From assembly GCA_002692965.1 (NCBI GenBank), contig NZNC01000003.1:62001-126000 (forward strand): DNA of 64,000 nt, written 5' to 3'. The position numbers were made by a program, and so were the translations under genes. The notes below the pieces were generated by a model that saw nothing but the letters and a program-made list of their open reading frames with translations, searched no databases and was not told where the DNA came from. The DNA comes from Haliea sp. (lineage in GTDB: Bacteria > Pseudomonadota > Gammaproteobacteria > Pseudomonadales > Halieaceae). Below are positions 35,097-43,902 of this stretch, one piece after another (position 1 is the first letter of the stretch; each line of letters opens with the position of its first letter).

Positions 35097-35128
35097 GAAC
35101 GGCTTGACCGGAATTCATTGAGTAGACC

Positions 35129-36193
35129 ATGACCAGTACCGACGATCTGCGGATCCAGACCATCAACGAACTCATCGCCCCCAGCGAGCTGATCGGGGAA
35201 ATTGCCGTCAGTGATACGGCGGCCGACACCGTGTCCAGCGCGCGCCAGACCATCCACCGCATTCTCACCGGCGAGGACGACCGCCTGCTGGCGGTGGTCG
35301 GGCCCTGTTCCATCCACGACCCCGGCGCGGCCCGGGAGTACGGTGCCCGCCTGGTGGAGGCAGCCCGGCAGGTGGCGGACGACGTCTTTGTGGTGATGCG
35401 GGTCTACTTCGAAAAGCCGCGTACCACCGTGGGCTGGAAAGGCCTGATCAACGACCCGGACCTGAACAACACCTTCCAGATCAACAAGGGCCTGCGCCTG
35501 GCGCGGCAGTTGCTGGCGGACCTGGGCGACATGGGCCTGCCCGCGGGCACCGAATACCTCGACCTGATCAGCCCGCAGTATGTCGCCGACCTGGTGTCCT
35601 GGGGGGCGATCGGTGCGCGCACAACAGAGAGCCAGACCCACCGCGAACTCGCCTCCGGCCTGTCCTGCCCGGTGGGCTTCAAGAACGCCACCGACGGCGA
35701 TATCCAGGTGGCCATCGACGCCATCAAGTCGGCGTCCCAGCCGCACCATTTCCTCTCGGTGACCAAGCAGGGCCACTCCGCGATCTTCCAGACCCGCGGC
35801 AACGAGGACTGCCACATCATTCTGCGCGGGGGCAAGCACCCCAACTACGACATGTTCTCGGTCGAGGACGCTTCCGCCATGTTGAAGAAGGCGGGGCTCT
35901 CCCCGCGCCTGATGGTGGATGCCAGCCACGCCAACAGCCGCAAGCGTCCGGAGCGCCAGGTGGACGTGATCCGCGATCTGGCCAACCAGGTGGCGCGGGG
36001 CAATCGCGACATTTTCGGCCTGATGATCGAAAGCAACCTGGTGGCGGGCCGCCAGGACGTGGTGGCGGGTCAGTCCCTGACCTACGGCCAGAGCATTACT
36101 GATCCCTGCATCGGCTGGGGGGATACGGCCCTGATGCTGGAGGAGCTCGCCGGGGCGGTAAAGCGGCGCCGGCAGGTGCCCCCGGCGCCCTGA
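35129..36193 (+). CDS. aroG: 3-deoxy-7-phosphoheptulonate synthase, class I (AroG type)
   Basis: A 354-residue class I DAHP synthase, which condenses phosphoenolpyruvate and erythrose 4-phosphate to begin the shikimate pathway. Motifs visible are LLAVVGPCSIHDPGAAREYG, VVMRVYFEKPRTTVGWKGLINDPDL, the metal-site region WGAIGARTTESQTHRELASGL, and VDASHANSRKRPERQVDV, ending with QSLTYGQSITDPCIGWGDT. Length and motifs match AroF/AroG/AroH. The isoform (Phe-, Tyr- or Trp-sensitive) cannot be told from the sequence by eye. No other aromatic biosynthesis gene is adjacent. Confidence 0.95.
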   Translation: MTSTDDLRIQTINELIAPSELIGEIAVSDTAADTVSSARQTIHRILTGEDDRLLAVVGPCSIHDPGAAREYGARLVEAARQVADDVFVVMRVYFEKPRTTVGWKGLINDPDLNNTFQINKGLRLARQLLADLGDMGLPAGTEYLDLISPQYVADLVSWGAIGARTTESQTHRELASGLSCPVGFKNATDGDIQVAIDAIKSASQPHHFLSVTKQGHSAIFQTRGNEDCHIILRGGKHPNYDMFSVEDASAMLKKAGLSPRLMVDASHANSRKRPERQVDVIRDLANQVARGNRDIFGLMIESNLVAGRQDVVAGQSLTYGQSITDPCIGWGDTALMLEELAGAVKRRRQVPPAP

Positions 36194-36258
36194 GCGGCGG
36201 GGCGCCGTCCCCGCAAACGCAAAGCGCGCCAGCCATAAGATAACAAGGAGCGCACAGT

Positions 36259-36549
36259 ATGACGGTAAGCGACAAACCGGAGTCGACCCTGGAGGTCCGC
36301 GACGGGCGGGCCTACTGGCACCACAACCTGATCCTGATCGGCACGCTTTTGCCGATCTGGTTCGCCGTCAGCTTCGGCTGCGGCATCCTGCTGGTGGACT
36401 GGCTCAACCAGTTCCGCCTCGGCGGCTACAAGCTGGGCTTCTGGTTTGCCCAGCAGGGCGCGATCTACGTCTTTGTGCTGCTGATCTTCATCTACACCTG
36501 GCGCATGGCGGTGCTCGATCGCAAGTTCGGCCTCGACGAGGAGGACTGA
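36259..36549 (+). CDS. DUF4212 small subunit of sodium/solute symporter
   Basis: A 96-residue protein with two hydrophobic helices (LILIGTLLPIWFAVSFGCGILLVDWL and FAQQGAIYVFVLLIFIYTWRMAVL). It matches the DUF4212/TIGR03647 family, which is always found directly before a large sodium:solute symporter. The start follows an AAGGAGCG Shine-Dalgarno. It is separated by four bases from the symporter gene, so they should be made in a fixed ratio. The small subunit probably stabilises or regulates the transporter, but that is inferred from the pairing. Confidence 0.9.
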   Translation: MTVSDKPESTLEVRDGRAYWHHNLILIGTLLPIWFAVSFGCGILLVDWLNQFRLGGYKLGFWFAQQGAIYVFVLLIFIYTWRMAVLDRKFGLDEED

Positions 36550-36553
36550 CGGC

Positions 36554-38284
36554 GTGGATCTTCGTACCCTGACCTACCTGGTGGTGGGCGCCAGCTTCCT
36601 GCTCTATGTCGGCATTGCCATCTGGTCCCGGGCCGGCTCCACTCGCGACTTCTACGTTGCCGGCGGCGGCGTGCACCCGGTGGCCAACGGCATGGCCACC
36701 GCCGCCGACTGGATGTCCGCCGCCTCCTTCATCTCGATGGCCGGCATGATTGCCTTCATGGGCTACGGTGGCTCGGTCTTCCTGATGGGCTGGACCGGCG
36801 GCTTCGTGATCCTGGCCCTGCTGCTGGCCCCCTACCTGCGCAAGTACGGCAAGTTCACGGTGCCGGAATTCATCGGCGACCGCTACTACTCGCGCCTGGC
36901 CCGCGCGGTGGCGGTGTTCTGCCTGGTGATCTGCTCGGTGACCTACGTCATCGGCCAGATGAAGGGCATCGGCGTGGCCTTCTCGCGCTTTCTCGAGGTG
37001 GACTACGCCACCGGCCTGCTCACCGGCATGGGCATCGTGTTTTTCTACGCGGTGCTCGGGGGCATGAAGGGCATCACCTACACCCAGATCGCCCAGTACT
37101 GCGTCCTGATCACCGCCTTCACCATCCCGGCGATCTTCATCAGCCTGCAGCTGACCGGCAACCCGGTGCCGCAGCTCGGTCTCGGCAGCACCCTGGCCGG
37201 CGAGGATACCTGGCTGCTGGACAAGCTGGACGCCATCGTGGTCGACCTCGGTTTCGCCGAGTACACCACCCACGAGCGCCTCAGCACGCTGAACATGTTC
37301 GCCTTTACCCTGACCCTGATGTTGGGCACCGCGGGGCTGCCCCACGTCATCATCCGCTTTTTCACCGTGCCCCACGTGCGCGACGCGCGCTCCTCCGCCG
37401 GCTGGGCGCTGTTGTTCATCGCCGTGCTCTACACTACCGCACCGGCGGTGGCGGCCATGGCGCGTCTCAACCTGATGCAGACCCTGGAGCCGCAGCCGGG
37501 CCAGCACCTGGTCTACGAGGAGCGACCCGAATGGTTCCGCACCTGGGAGGCCACCGGCTTGCTCGGCGTGGACGACCGCGACGGCGACGGGCGCATCGAG
37601 TACCACGCCGACCCCGAGGTCAATGAACTGGTGACCCTGGACCGCGACATCATCGTGCTGGCCAACCCGGAGATTGCCCGCTTGCCGAACTGGGTGATTG
37701 CCCTGGTGGCGGCAGGGGGGCTGGCGGCGGCGCTGTCCACCGCGGCGGGGCTGTTGCTGGCGATCGCCTCGGCGATCTCCCACGACCTGCTCAAGGGCAT
37801 GTTGATGCCGCGTATCACCGAGCGTCAGGAGCTGGCGGCCAGCCGCACGGCGATGGCGCTGGCGGTGCTCGGCGCCGGCTACCTCGGCCTGCATCCCCCG
37901 GGCTTTGCCGCGGGCACCGTCGCCCTGGCCTTTGGCCTCGCCGCCGCCTCCCTGTTCCCGGCCCTGATGATGGGGATCTTTTCCGCCCGGGTGACCCGGG
38001 AGGGCGCCATTGCCGGCATGCTGGCGGGCATCGGGGTCACGCTGTTCTACGTGTTCCAGCACAAGGGGCTGCTGTTCATTCCCGGCACGGAATTCCTCGG
38101 GAGCCTGCCCGCCAACTGGTTCTTCGGCATCGAGCCGAACGCCTTCGGCGTAATCGGCGCGGCGTTGAATTTTGCCGTGGCGCTGTCGGTATCCCGGGTG
38201 ACCGCGCCGCCGCCGGCCTCGGTGCAGGTGCTGGTCGACAGCATCCGGGTACCGGTGGGGGCGGGGGGCGCCCAGCAACACTAG
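36554..38284 (+). CDS. sodium:solute symporter, VC_2705 subfamily
   Basis: A 576-residue inner-membrane carrier of the solute:sodium symporter family with about 13 hydrophobic helices. Diagnostic stretches are AGSTRDFYVAGGGVHPVANGMATAADWMSAASFISMAGMIAFMGYGG, RYYSRLARAVAVFCLVICSVTYVIGQMKGIGVAFSRFLEV and NWVIALVAAGGLAAALSTAAGLLLAIASAISHDL. The VC_2705/TIGR03648 group is distinguished by the DUF4212 partner just upstream and probably imports acetate or another small acid. The GTG start at 36554 follows the DUF4212 stop by four bases. An insert with an EF-hand-like DDRDGDGRIEYH stretch at about residues 340-350 is unusual for the family as I know it. Confidence 0.9.
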   Translation: MDLRTLTYLVVGASFLLYVGIAIWSRAGSTRDFYVAGGGVHPVANGMATAADWMSAASFISMAGMIAFMGYGGSVFLMGWTGGFVILALLLAPYLRKYGKFTVPEFIGDRYYSRLARAVAVFCLVICSVTYVIGQMKGIGVAFSRFLEVDYATGLLTGMGIVFFYAVLGGMKGITYTQIAQYCVLITAFTIPAIFISLQLTGNPVPQLGLGSTLAGEDTWLLDKLDAIVVDLGFAEYTTHERLSTLNMFAFTLTLMLGTAGLPHVIIRFFTVPHVRDARSSAGWALLFIAVLYTTAPAVAAMARLNLMQTLEPQPGQHLVYEERPEWFRTWEATGLLGVDDRDGDGRIEYHADPEVNELVTLDRDIIVLANPEIARLPNWVIALVAAGGLAAALSTAAGLLLAIASAISHDLLKGMLMPRITERQELAASRTAMALAVLGAGYLGLHPPGFAAGTVALAFGLAAASLFPALMMGIFSARVTREGAIAGMLAGIGVTLFYVFQHKGLLFIPGTEFLGSLPANWFFGIEPNAFGVIGAALNFAVALSVSRVTAPPPASVQVLVDSIRVPVGAGGAQQH

Positions 38285-38389
38285 ACGCGGCTTGAACGGC
38301 CTTGATGCGCGCGGCCGGGCCACCCGCCGCGCTGTCTCGGCGCTGTCATGCCCCTGTGCTATGCTCTCGCCGATTACAAGGAGGTCGCC

Positions 38390-38713
38390 ATGTTTCAGCC
38401 TGTCTATCGCCCTACGCTGGCCCTGGTGGGGCTGGCGCTGCTGCTCCCCGGGTGCACCTGGGTCAAGATATCCGACGAGGCCCGCGCCATTCCCCTGCGC
38501 GAGCCCCACGAGGTCGCCAATTGCCAGCGCCTGGGCAACATCACCACCCAGGTTGCCTGGAAGGTCATGGGCCTGCCCCGCGGCGAGAACAAGATTCGCG
38601 TGGAACTGGACAACCTGGCCCGCAGTCGCGCCCTCGACATGCAGGGTAATGCCGTCGTGCGGGAGTCGATCAGCAAGGGGACCGGCAACTACACTGCCTA
38701 CAAGTGCCCCTGA
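38390..38713 (+). CDS. DUF4156-like lipoprotein
   Basis: A 107-residue small lipoprotein with signal MFQPVYRPTLALVGLALLLPGC and lipobox LPGC. The mature part (EPHEVANCQRLGNITTQVAWKV and LDNLARSRALDMQGNAVV) fits the DUF4156 pattern of small envelope proteins. ATG 38390 follows AAGGAGGTCGCC, an excellent Shine-Dalgarno; an earlier start at 38348 was rejected. It lies three bases before the gspA start and may be cotranscribed. The function of the family is unknown. Confidence 0.82.
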   Translation: MFQPVYRPTLALVGLALLLPGCTWVKISDEARAIPLREPHEVANCQRLGNITTQVAWKVMGLPRGENKIRVELDNLARSRALDMQGNAVVRESISKGTGNYTAYKCP

Positions 38714-38716
38714 TCC

Positions 38717-40423
38717 GTGTACCAGCACTACTTCGGGCTCAGCGAAACCCCCTTTTCCATCGCCGTCAATCCGCGCTACCTGTTCATGGGGGCGCGCCAC
38801 CGCGAGGCCCTGGCGCACCTGCTCTACGGGGTCGGCAGCGGGGGGTTCATCCTGCTCACCGGCGAGGTGGGAACCGGCAAGACCACGCTGACCCGCTGCC
38901 TGCTGGAGCAGCTGCCCGAGCACACCGACGTCGCCATGGTCCTCAACCCGGCGCTGGATGCCCCGGAGCTGCTGGCCGCGGTCTGTGACCAGCTGGAGAT
39001 TGCCCACCGCGGCCACGCCAGCACCCTGAAGGAGCTGACCGATAGTCTGCATCGCTTTCTGCTCGAGAATCATGCCCGCGGGCGGCGCACCGTGCTGCTG
39101 ATCGACGAGGCACAGCACCTGGGCCTGCCGGTGCTGGAGCAGATTCGCCTGCTGACCAACCTGGAAACCCACGAGGAGAAGCTGCTGCAGATTATCCTCG
39201 TGGGGCAGCCGGAGTTGGCGGAGCTGCTGCGCCGTCCGGAGCTGCGCCAGCTCAACCAGCGCATCACCGCCCGCTTCAACCTCACGCCCCTGGACGCGGG
39301 GGAGACCCGCGCCTACATCCGCCACCGGCTGGAGGTGGCCGGGCTGCCCGCCGACCGGGAGCTGTTCCCGCCGGCGGTAGCCGCCCGGGTGCATCGTCTC
39401 AGCGGGGGCATTCCGCGCTTGATCAACCTGCTCTGCGACCGGGCGCTGCTGGGAGCCTACGGTCGCGGCGAGGCCCGCGCCAGCCGGCGCCTGCTGGACC
39501 AGGCCGCGCGCGAGGTGCTGGGCACGGAGGGAGGTGGTGCCGCGCCGCCGCGCCGCCTGGTTCCCTGGCTTGCGCTGACGGCCGCCGTCGTGCTCGTTGC
39601 GGCCTCGCTAGGGGGATGGCTGGCCCGCGACGGGGGGGCTGCCGGCGGCCTGCTTGACGGCGGGCCGGATGCCCGGGGGGACGCGTCAGTCGCGCGCGGT
39701 GAAGACGGTCGCCCGGCACCAACTCCGGCCGTCGCCGCGGCGCGCTCGGGCCCCGCTGTCAGGGCGCCTGACGCTGAGGCAGGTGACGGGGAAGCGCCGG
39801 CCTGGATGCTGCCCCCCGGAGAGGCCCTGCGCCGCGCCTGGCGGGCCCTGGTTCCGATCACCGAGGTGGCGGCGCTACCCGCCGACCTGGACAGCTTGTG
39901 TCGCAGCGGTGGGCTCACCCAGCCGGTGAGTTGCCTGAGTGACAGAAGCGACAGCTGGCGGGGGCTTCCCGAGGGTACATGGCCTGCGCTACTGACCCTG
40001 CGCACCGACCGGGGCTACCTGGCCACCGGCGTCTGGTTGGGGGCGGAGGGCGACCTGGCGCGGCTGTGGACACCGGATGGCGTGGCGCGGGTGCCCCTGA
40101 CGCAACTGGCCGAACACTGGAACGGCGCCTACGCCCTGCTCTGGCGGCCCCCCGCGCACGTTGAGCAGCCCCTGGGGCCGGGCAGCGAGGGCGAGGCAGT
40201 GGCCGAGGTGGCGCGGCGCTTTGCCGCCCTCGATGGCCAGTCCCGGCCCCTGGCGGATCGGACCTACACGCCGGCCCTGGCACAGCGGGTGCGCTGGTTC
40301 CAGGAGAGCGAAGGCCTTGAGGCCGATGGCTGGGCGGGCGAACGCACCCTGCTACGGCTGCAGACGCGATTGCAGCCGCCCACTGGCCCTGAAGACTGGC
40401 ATCGCCGCCTGGGGGGTAGCTGA
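38717..40423 (+). CDS. gspA: ExeA/GspA-like AAA ATPase with peptidoglycan-binding domain
   Basis: A 568-residue type II secretion accessory ATPase. The N-terminal AAA domain has Walker A GEVGTGKTT (residues 49-57) and Walker B VLLIDE (126-131), and the start MYQHYFGLSETPFSIAVNPRYLFMG is the ExeA hallmark. One transmembrane helix follows at about residues 280-302, then a periplasmic part ending in a peptidoglycan-binding motif (TPALAQRVRWFQESEGLEADGWAGERTLLRLQ). With GspB it inserts the secretin through the cell wall. GTG start at 38717. The stop overlaps gspB as TGATG. The rest of the type II cluster is not in this window. Confidence 0.92.
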   Translation: MYQHYFGLSETPFSIAVNPRYLFMGARHREALAHLLYGVGSGGFILLTGEVGTGKTTLTRCLLEQLPEHTDVAMVLNPALDAPELLAAVCDQLEIAHRGHASTLKELTDSLHRFLLENHARGRRTVLLIDEAQHLGLPVLEQIRLLTNLETHEEKLLQIILVGQPELAELLRRPELRQLNQRITARFNLTPLDAGETRAYIRHRLEVAGLPADRELFPPAVAARVHRLSGGIPRLINLLCDRALLGAYGRGEARASRRLLDQAAREVLGTEGGGAAPPRRLVPWLALTAAVVLVAASLGGWLARDGGAAGGLLDGGPDARGDASVARGEDGRPAPTPAVAAARSGPAVRAPDAEAGDGEAPAWMLPPGEALRRAWRALVPITEVAALPADLDSLCRSGGLTQPVSCLSDRSDSWRGLPEGTWPALLTLRTDRGYLATGVWLGAEGDLARLWTPDGVARVPLTQLAEHWNGAYALLWRPPAHVEQPLGPGSEGEAVAEVARRFAALDGQSRPLADRTYTPALAQRVRWFQESEGLEADGWAGERTLLRLQTRLQPPTGPEDWHRRLGGS

Positions 40424-41286
40424 TGTCGCTGCTGCTGGAGGCCTTGCAGCGTTCACGTCGGGAGCAGCGGCAAGACGACGGCCAGGTGCCGGGGCTGGAT
40501 GCCGCGACACCGGTGTCGCGAAAGACGGGCCCCGCCTTTTTTGTGCAGAAATACGTACCGGTACTTATTCTTGTTGTTGTGTTGGCCGTGGGGCTGTTTT
40601 TCGGCTGGCTGTTTCTGTTCCCTGGCGGTGACTCCACGCGGGCAATCCCCGGGGGGACGGACAGGGTCGCTGCCCCCGCCACTGCGGCGGGCCCGGAGAC
40701 CACTGCCCAGCTGTCTCTGCCCGAGGCGGAGGCGCCGGCGGCAACAGTGGCGGCAGATGCACTCGCAGAGACGCTTCCAGCGGCGAAGCTCCCGCCAGGG
40801 GCGGCACCTGGCGCGGAGATTGCCGCGTTGTACAAAAACCCGCAGGCGGCACGTCCCGCGCATGACTATGCCGCCGTCGGGGCTGGCCTGCCGTCGTCCG
40901 TCGACGAGGCCGTATCAAGTTCGACGGCTGGCCCCGCCCGGCGTCAGCCGGATACGGCCGTCGATTCGCCACCCGTGGACATTGAAGCCATGGTGCGTCA
41001 GGCGGAACAGGCACTTCAGAATCAACAGCTTGAGGAGCATTCCTCACCACTTTTGGAAAGTTTGCCGCAGGCCTTCAAGGACGCACTGCCGACCTTGATG
41101 TACCTGCGCCACGACTACCGCAGCGACGCGCCGGGCAGGGTGACCATCAACCGGCGGGAAGCCGGGGTTGGCCAGTCCGTGGCCGCCGGTGTCAGCGTGG
41201 TGGAGATTCTGCCCGATGCGGTGGTGCTGGATTTCCGCGGGCAGACTTTCCGCCTGCGGGCGCTGAGTAGCTGGGTCAACCTGTAA
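40423..41286 (+). CDS. gspB: type II secretion protein GspB
   Basis: A 287-residue inner-membrane protein. A short cytoplasmic start (MSLLLEALQRSRREQRQ) is typical for GspB/ExeB, a single transmembrane helix spans about residues 45-67, then a long Ala/Pro-rich periplasmic linker and a C-terminal T2SSB domain (PTLMYLRHDYRSDAPGRVTINRREAGVGQSV to VVLDFRGQTFRLRALSSWVNL). It pairs with GspA to assemble the secretin. The start codon overlaps the gspA stop by one base. Linker composition is low in complexity, so that part is variable. Confidence 0.9.
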   Translation: MSLLLEALQRSRREQRQDDGQVPGLDAATPVSRKTGPAFFVQKYVPVLILVVVLAVGLFFGWLFLFPGGDSTRAIPGGTDRVAAPATAAGPETTAQLSLPEAEAPAATVAADALAETLPAAKLPPGAAPGAEIAALYKNPQAARPAHDYAAVGAGLPSSVDEAVSSSTAGPARRQPDTAVDSPPVDIEAMVRQAEQALQNQQLEEHSSPLLESLPQAFKDALPTLMYLRHDYRSDAPGRVTINRREAGVGQSVAAGVSVVEILPDAVVLDFRGQTFRLRALSSWVNL

Positions 41287-41292
41287 CTGTAC

Positions 41293-41312
41293 AAGTACAT
41301 AAACGAGTACTT
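41293..41312. promoter_or_regulatory. inverted repeat, possible operator
   Basis: AAGTAC (41293-41298) and GTACTT (41307-41312) form a perfect six-base inverted repeat around an eight-base spacer, between gspB and the alpha/beta hydrolase gene. A -10-like GATAAT follows at 41317-41322. The arrangement suits a regulator site over a promoter, but a stem-loop ending the gspB transcript cannot be excluded. Confidence 0.4.
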
Positions 41313-41327
41313 TAGGGATAATAAGAC

Positions 41328-42314
41328 ATGATCGACTGGACGCATCACTACGCCACCATCAACGGTATTCAAACCCACTACGTCGAGCAGGGCGAGGGCC
41401 TGCCCGTGGTGCTGTGCCACGGCTTTCCCCACCTCTGGTTCAGCTGGCACCGGCAGATACCGCTGCTGGCGGAGGCCGGTTGCCGGGTGCTGGCGCCGGA
41501 CATGCGTGGCATGGGGCAGACGGAAGCGCCCGCGGACGTGGCGGCCTACGATATTGATCACATCACCGGCGATTTGATCGGTTTGCTGGATCACGCCGGC
41601 ATCGAGCGCGCGGTCTTTGTCGGCCTGGACTTCGGTGCCTTCGCCATTTACGACCTGGCCCTGCGACATCCGGAGCGGGTGATCGCGGTGATCGGGCTGG
41701 AGAACCCCGCCGCTCCCCACAACCCCGAGGAGCCGCCACTGACGGAATACCGCCGCATGGGGCAGCAGCACTTCCTGCACATCGAGTATTTCCGTGAGCC
41801 GCCCCGGGCCGACCGCGAACTCGCCGCGCAGCCGCGGCGCTTCCTGCACAAGGTGTTCCACACCCTGAGTGGGGCCTGCAACTATTTCGACATGTTTCGC
41901 CACCCCCCGGGGACCTCGTATATCGATGCGATGGAGGAGCCGCCGCCGCTGCCCTGGCCCTGGCTGTCGGAGCTGGAGCTGGAGTTCTTTGTCTCGGAAT
42001 ACAGTCGCAGCGGGTTTACCGGCGGCCTCAACTGGTACCGCGCCTTCGACCTCAAGTGGGAGCAGCGGCGACCCTACGAGGGCGTGCAGAGCGCGGTACC
42101 CGCCTATTTCCTCGGCAGTGAACACGACGTCGACCTGGAGGGTTTCCACGGCGAGGATCCGATCGGCCAGATGCGGGCGATTTTCCCCGACCTGCGGCAG
42201 GTGCGCATGATCCCGGGAGCAGGCCACATGGTGCAGCTGGAAGCCAGCGAGGCGGTCAACGCTATCTTGCTCGACTTTATCGGGGATATTCGCGCTACTG
42301 CAGCGTCAGCCTGA
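41328..42314 (+). CDS. alpha/beta hydrolase, epoxide hydrolase-like
   Basis: A 328-residue alpha/beta-hydrolase. The oxyanion motif HGFPHLWFSWHRQIP and VLAPDMRGMGQTEAP are close to soluble epoxide hydrolases and haloacetate dehalogenases. The nucleophile elbow is VGLDFGAFAIYDL with Asp101, so it uses aspartate as in epoxide hydrolases, though the usual Trp after it is Phe. The catalytic histidine is in GAGHMVQLEASEAV, close to the C terminus. The cap domain lies at about residues 130-250. The start follows an AT-rich spacer with a weak Shine-Dalgarno. Its 3' end overlaps the convergent ppx gene by 20 bp. Substrate unknown. Confidence 0.85.
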   Translation: MIDWTHHYATINGIQTHYVEQGEGLPVVLCHGFPHLWFSWHRQIPLLAEAGCRVLAPDMRGMGQTEAPADVAAYDIDHITGDLIGLLDHAGIERAVFVGLDFGAFAIYDLALRHPERVIAVIGLENPAAPHNPEEPPLTEYRRMGQQHFLHIEYFREPPRADRELAAQPRRFLHKVFHTLSGACNYFDMFRHPPGTSYIDAMEEPPPLPWPWLSELELEFFVSEYSRSGFTGGLNWYRAFDLKWEQRRPYEGVQSAVPAYFLGSEHDVDLEGFHGEDPIGQMRAIFPDLRQVRMIPGAGHMVQLEASEAVNAILLDFIGDIRATAASA

Positions 42315-43836
42315 GGCCCTGGCGGGCGAGGGCCGCCTGCTGCTGCTCCAGCTCATGGGCGGTGAGGGGGTGGCGCTGCAGCCAGTGGTCGGGAAAGGCC
42401 AGCGTGAGGCTGTTTCCCTCCGCCCGGCACTGGAAGTCGGGCAGTTTCTCCACCTGCTCGGCGTACTTGAACACCAGCGCCAGGCGCATCAGGGCGATCA
42501 GCCGCAGCAGGCGCTCGCGGTCACTCTCCGCCAGGCCCTGCCACAGGCCGTTGTCGAGTTTGCCGCGCTGGGCGCCGGCCAGCAGGGCCAGCTGAGCCTG
42601 TTCGTCTTCCGAGAAGCCGGGCAGGTCGGCGTGGCGCAGGAGGTAGGCGCTGTGGCGCTGGTAGTGCTTGTGGGCAATGGCCATGCCGATTTCATGGGTC
42701 AGGGCGGCGCGTTCCAGCAGCTCGCGGTCGCTCTCCGCCAGCTGCCAGCTCTCCGCGACAGCGTCGAACAGGTAGCCGGCCCGGTCGGCCATGAGGCGCG
42801 CCATGTCGGTATCCACGCCGTAGCGCAGCTGCAGGGCATTCACCGTGCGCTCGCGGACATCCTCGTGTTGCAGGCGGCCAAGCAGGTCGTAGATGACCCC
42901 CTCTCGCAGCGCGCCGCGGGAGGTTTCCATGTGGCTGATATCCAGCTCCTCGAACAGGGCACTGGCGATGGCCACGCCGGCGACGATCACCGGCCGGCGG
43001 GCATTGCTCAGGCCCGCCAGCTGCAGCTCGTCCACGTGGCGGTACTTGAGCAGACGTTTCTCCAGCCGCGCCAGGCCCTTGCGGGTGATACCGCGCTCGC
43101 TCCAGCCCTCCCCAATCAGGATGCGCTCGATCGCGCGCAGGGTGCCTGAGGAGCCCACGCAGTCTTCCCAGTGCCGCCGGTGATAGGCGTAGCGGATGGG
43201 GGCGACCTCCAGTCGCGCCATGTCCCGGGCCTGGCGGAAACGCGCCGGACTCAGCTCGCCGCCGGGGAAGAACTGGTCGGTCCAGGAGACGCAGCCCACG
43301 GCGAGGCTCTCCAGCCGCTGGGGTTCGAACCGCTGACCGATGATCACTTCGGTGCTGCCGCCGCCGATGTCGATCACCAGCCGCGACTGGGCGTCGTCCG
43401 CCAGGCTGTGGGCCACCCCAAGGTAGACTAGCCGCGCCTCCTCGCTGCCGTAGATCACCTCCACCGGTGCTCCGAGGATGCGACGGGCCGGGAGGGTGAA
43501 GTCGCGGCGGTTTTCCGCCACCCGCAGGGCCTGGGTGCCGACCACCCGCAGGCGGTCGGCGCTGACGTGACTCAACAGCTGGGCGAAGCGGGCCAGGCAG
43601 TCCAGGCCCCGCGCAATGGCCTCCGCCGAGAGTTGCTGGTCACGCAGTCCGGCGCCCAGCTGGACTTTCTCGGCCAGCGCCTCCACGGGCCGCAGTTCGC
43701 CGTGCTCGAGGCGGGCGACCACCAGATGAAAGGAGTTGCTGCCGAGGTCGATGGCGGCCAGCAGGCTGCCTTCCGGCAGCGGGGAGCGAGCCCTGGAGTT
43801 CACACGCGGTTCCTGCTCTGTCACTGAAAGCACCAT
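42295..43836 (-). CDS. ppx: exopolyphosphatase / Ppx-GppA family phosphatase
   Basis: A protein of about 513 residues. The actin-like ATPase core is visible as LAAIDLGSNSFHLVVARLE, LRVVGTQALRVAENR, VIYGSEEARLVYLGV, LVIDIGGGSTEVIIG and ISHMETSRGALREGVIYDLL, followed by a helical HD-like C-terminal half (AALTHEIGMAIAHKHYQRHSAYLLRHADLPGF). Ppx hydrolyses polyphosphate; GppA makes ppGpp from pppGpp. The length of just over 500 residues and the C-terminal domain favour Ppx. Two starts are plausible: ATG 43836 or GTG 43803, the latter with a better Shine-Dalgarno (GCAGGAA). It is convergent with the hydrolase gene. Confidence 0.9.
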   Translation of the reverse strand: MVLSVTEQEPRVNSRARSPLPEGSLLAAIDLGSNSFHLVVARLEHGELRPVEALAEKVQLGAGLRDQQLSAEAIARGLDCLARFAQLLSHVSADRLRVVGTQALRVAENRRDFTLPARRILGAPVEVIYGSEEARLVYLGVAHSLADDAQSRLVIDIGGGSTEVIIGQRFEPQRLESLAVGCVSWTDQFFPGGELSPARFRQARDMARLEVAPIRYAYHRRHWEDCVGSSGTLRAIERILIGEGWSERGITRKGLARLEKRLLKYRHVDELQLAGLSNARRPVIVAGVAIASALFEELDISHMETSRGALREGVIYDLLGRLQHEDVRERTVNALQLRYGVDTDMARLMADRAGYLFDAVAESWQLAESDRELLERAALTHEIGMAIAHKHYQRHSAYLLRHADLPGFSEDEQAQLALLAGAQRGKLDNGLWQGLAESDRERLLRLIALMRLALVFKYAEQVEKLPDFQCRAEGNSLTLAFPDHWLQRHPLTAHELEQQQAALARQGLRLTLQ

Positions 43837-43902
43837 GGTAACCCAGGGGCCGTGGGGCATGGCAGCGCCAGCGCCGCCTGTCGCGGGGATTTTCCCGCCG
43901 GG

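Noticed and set aside
36488-39394. Long minus-strand open frame opposite the sodium:solute symporter and gspA
   Set aside because: Composition is typical of an antisense shadow; the plus-strand genes have clear family motifs and starts.
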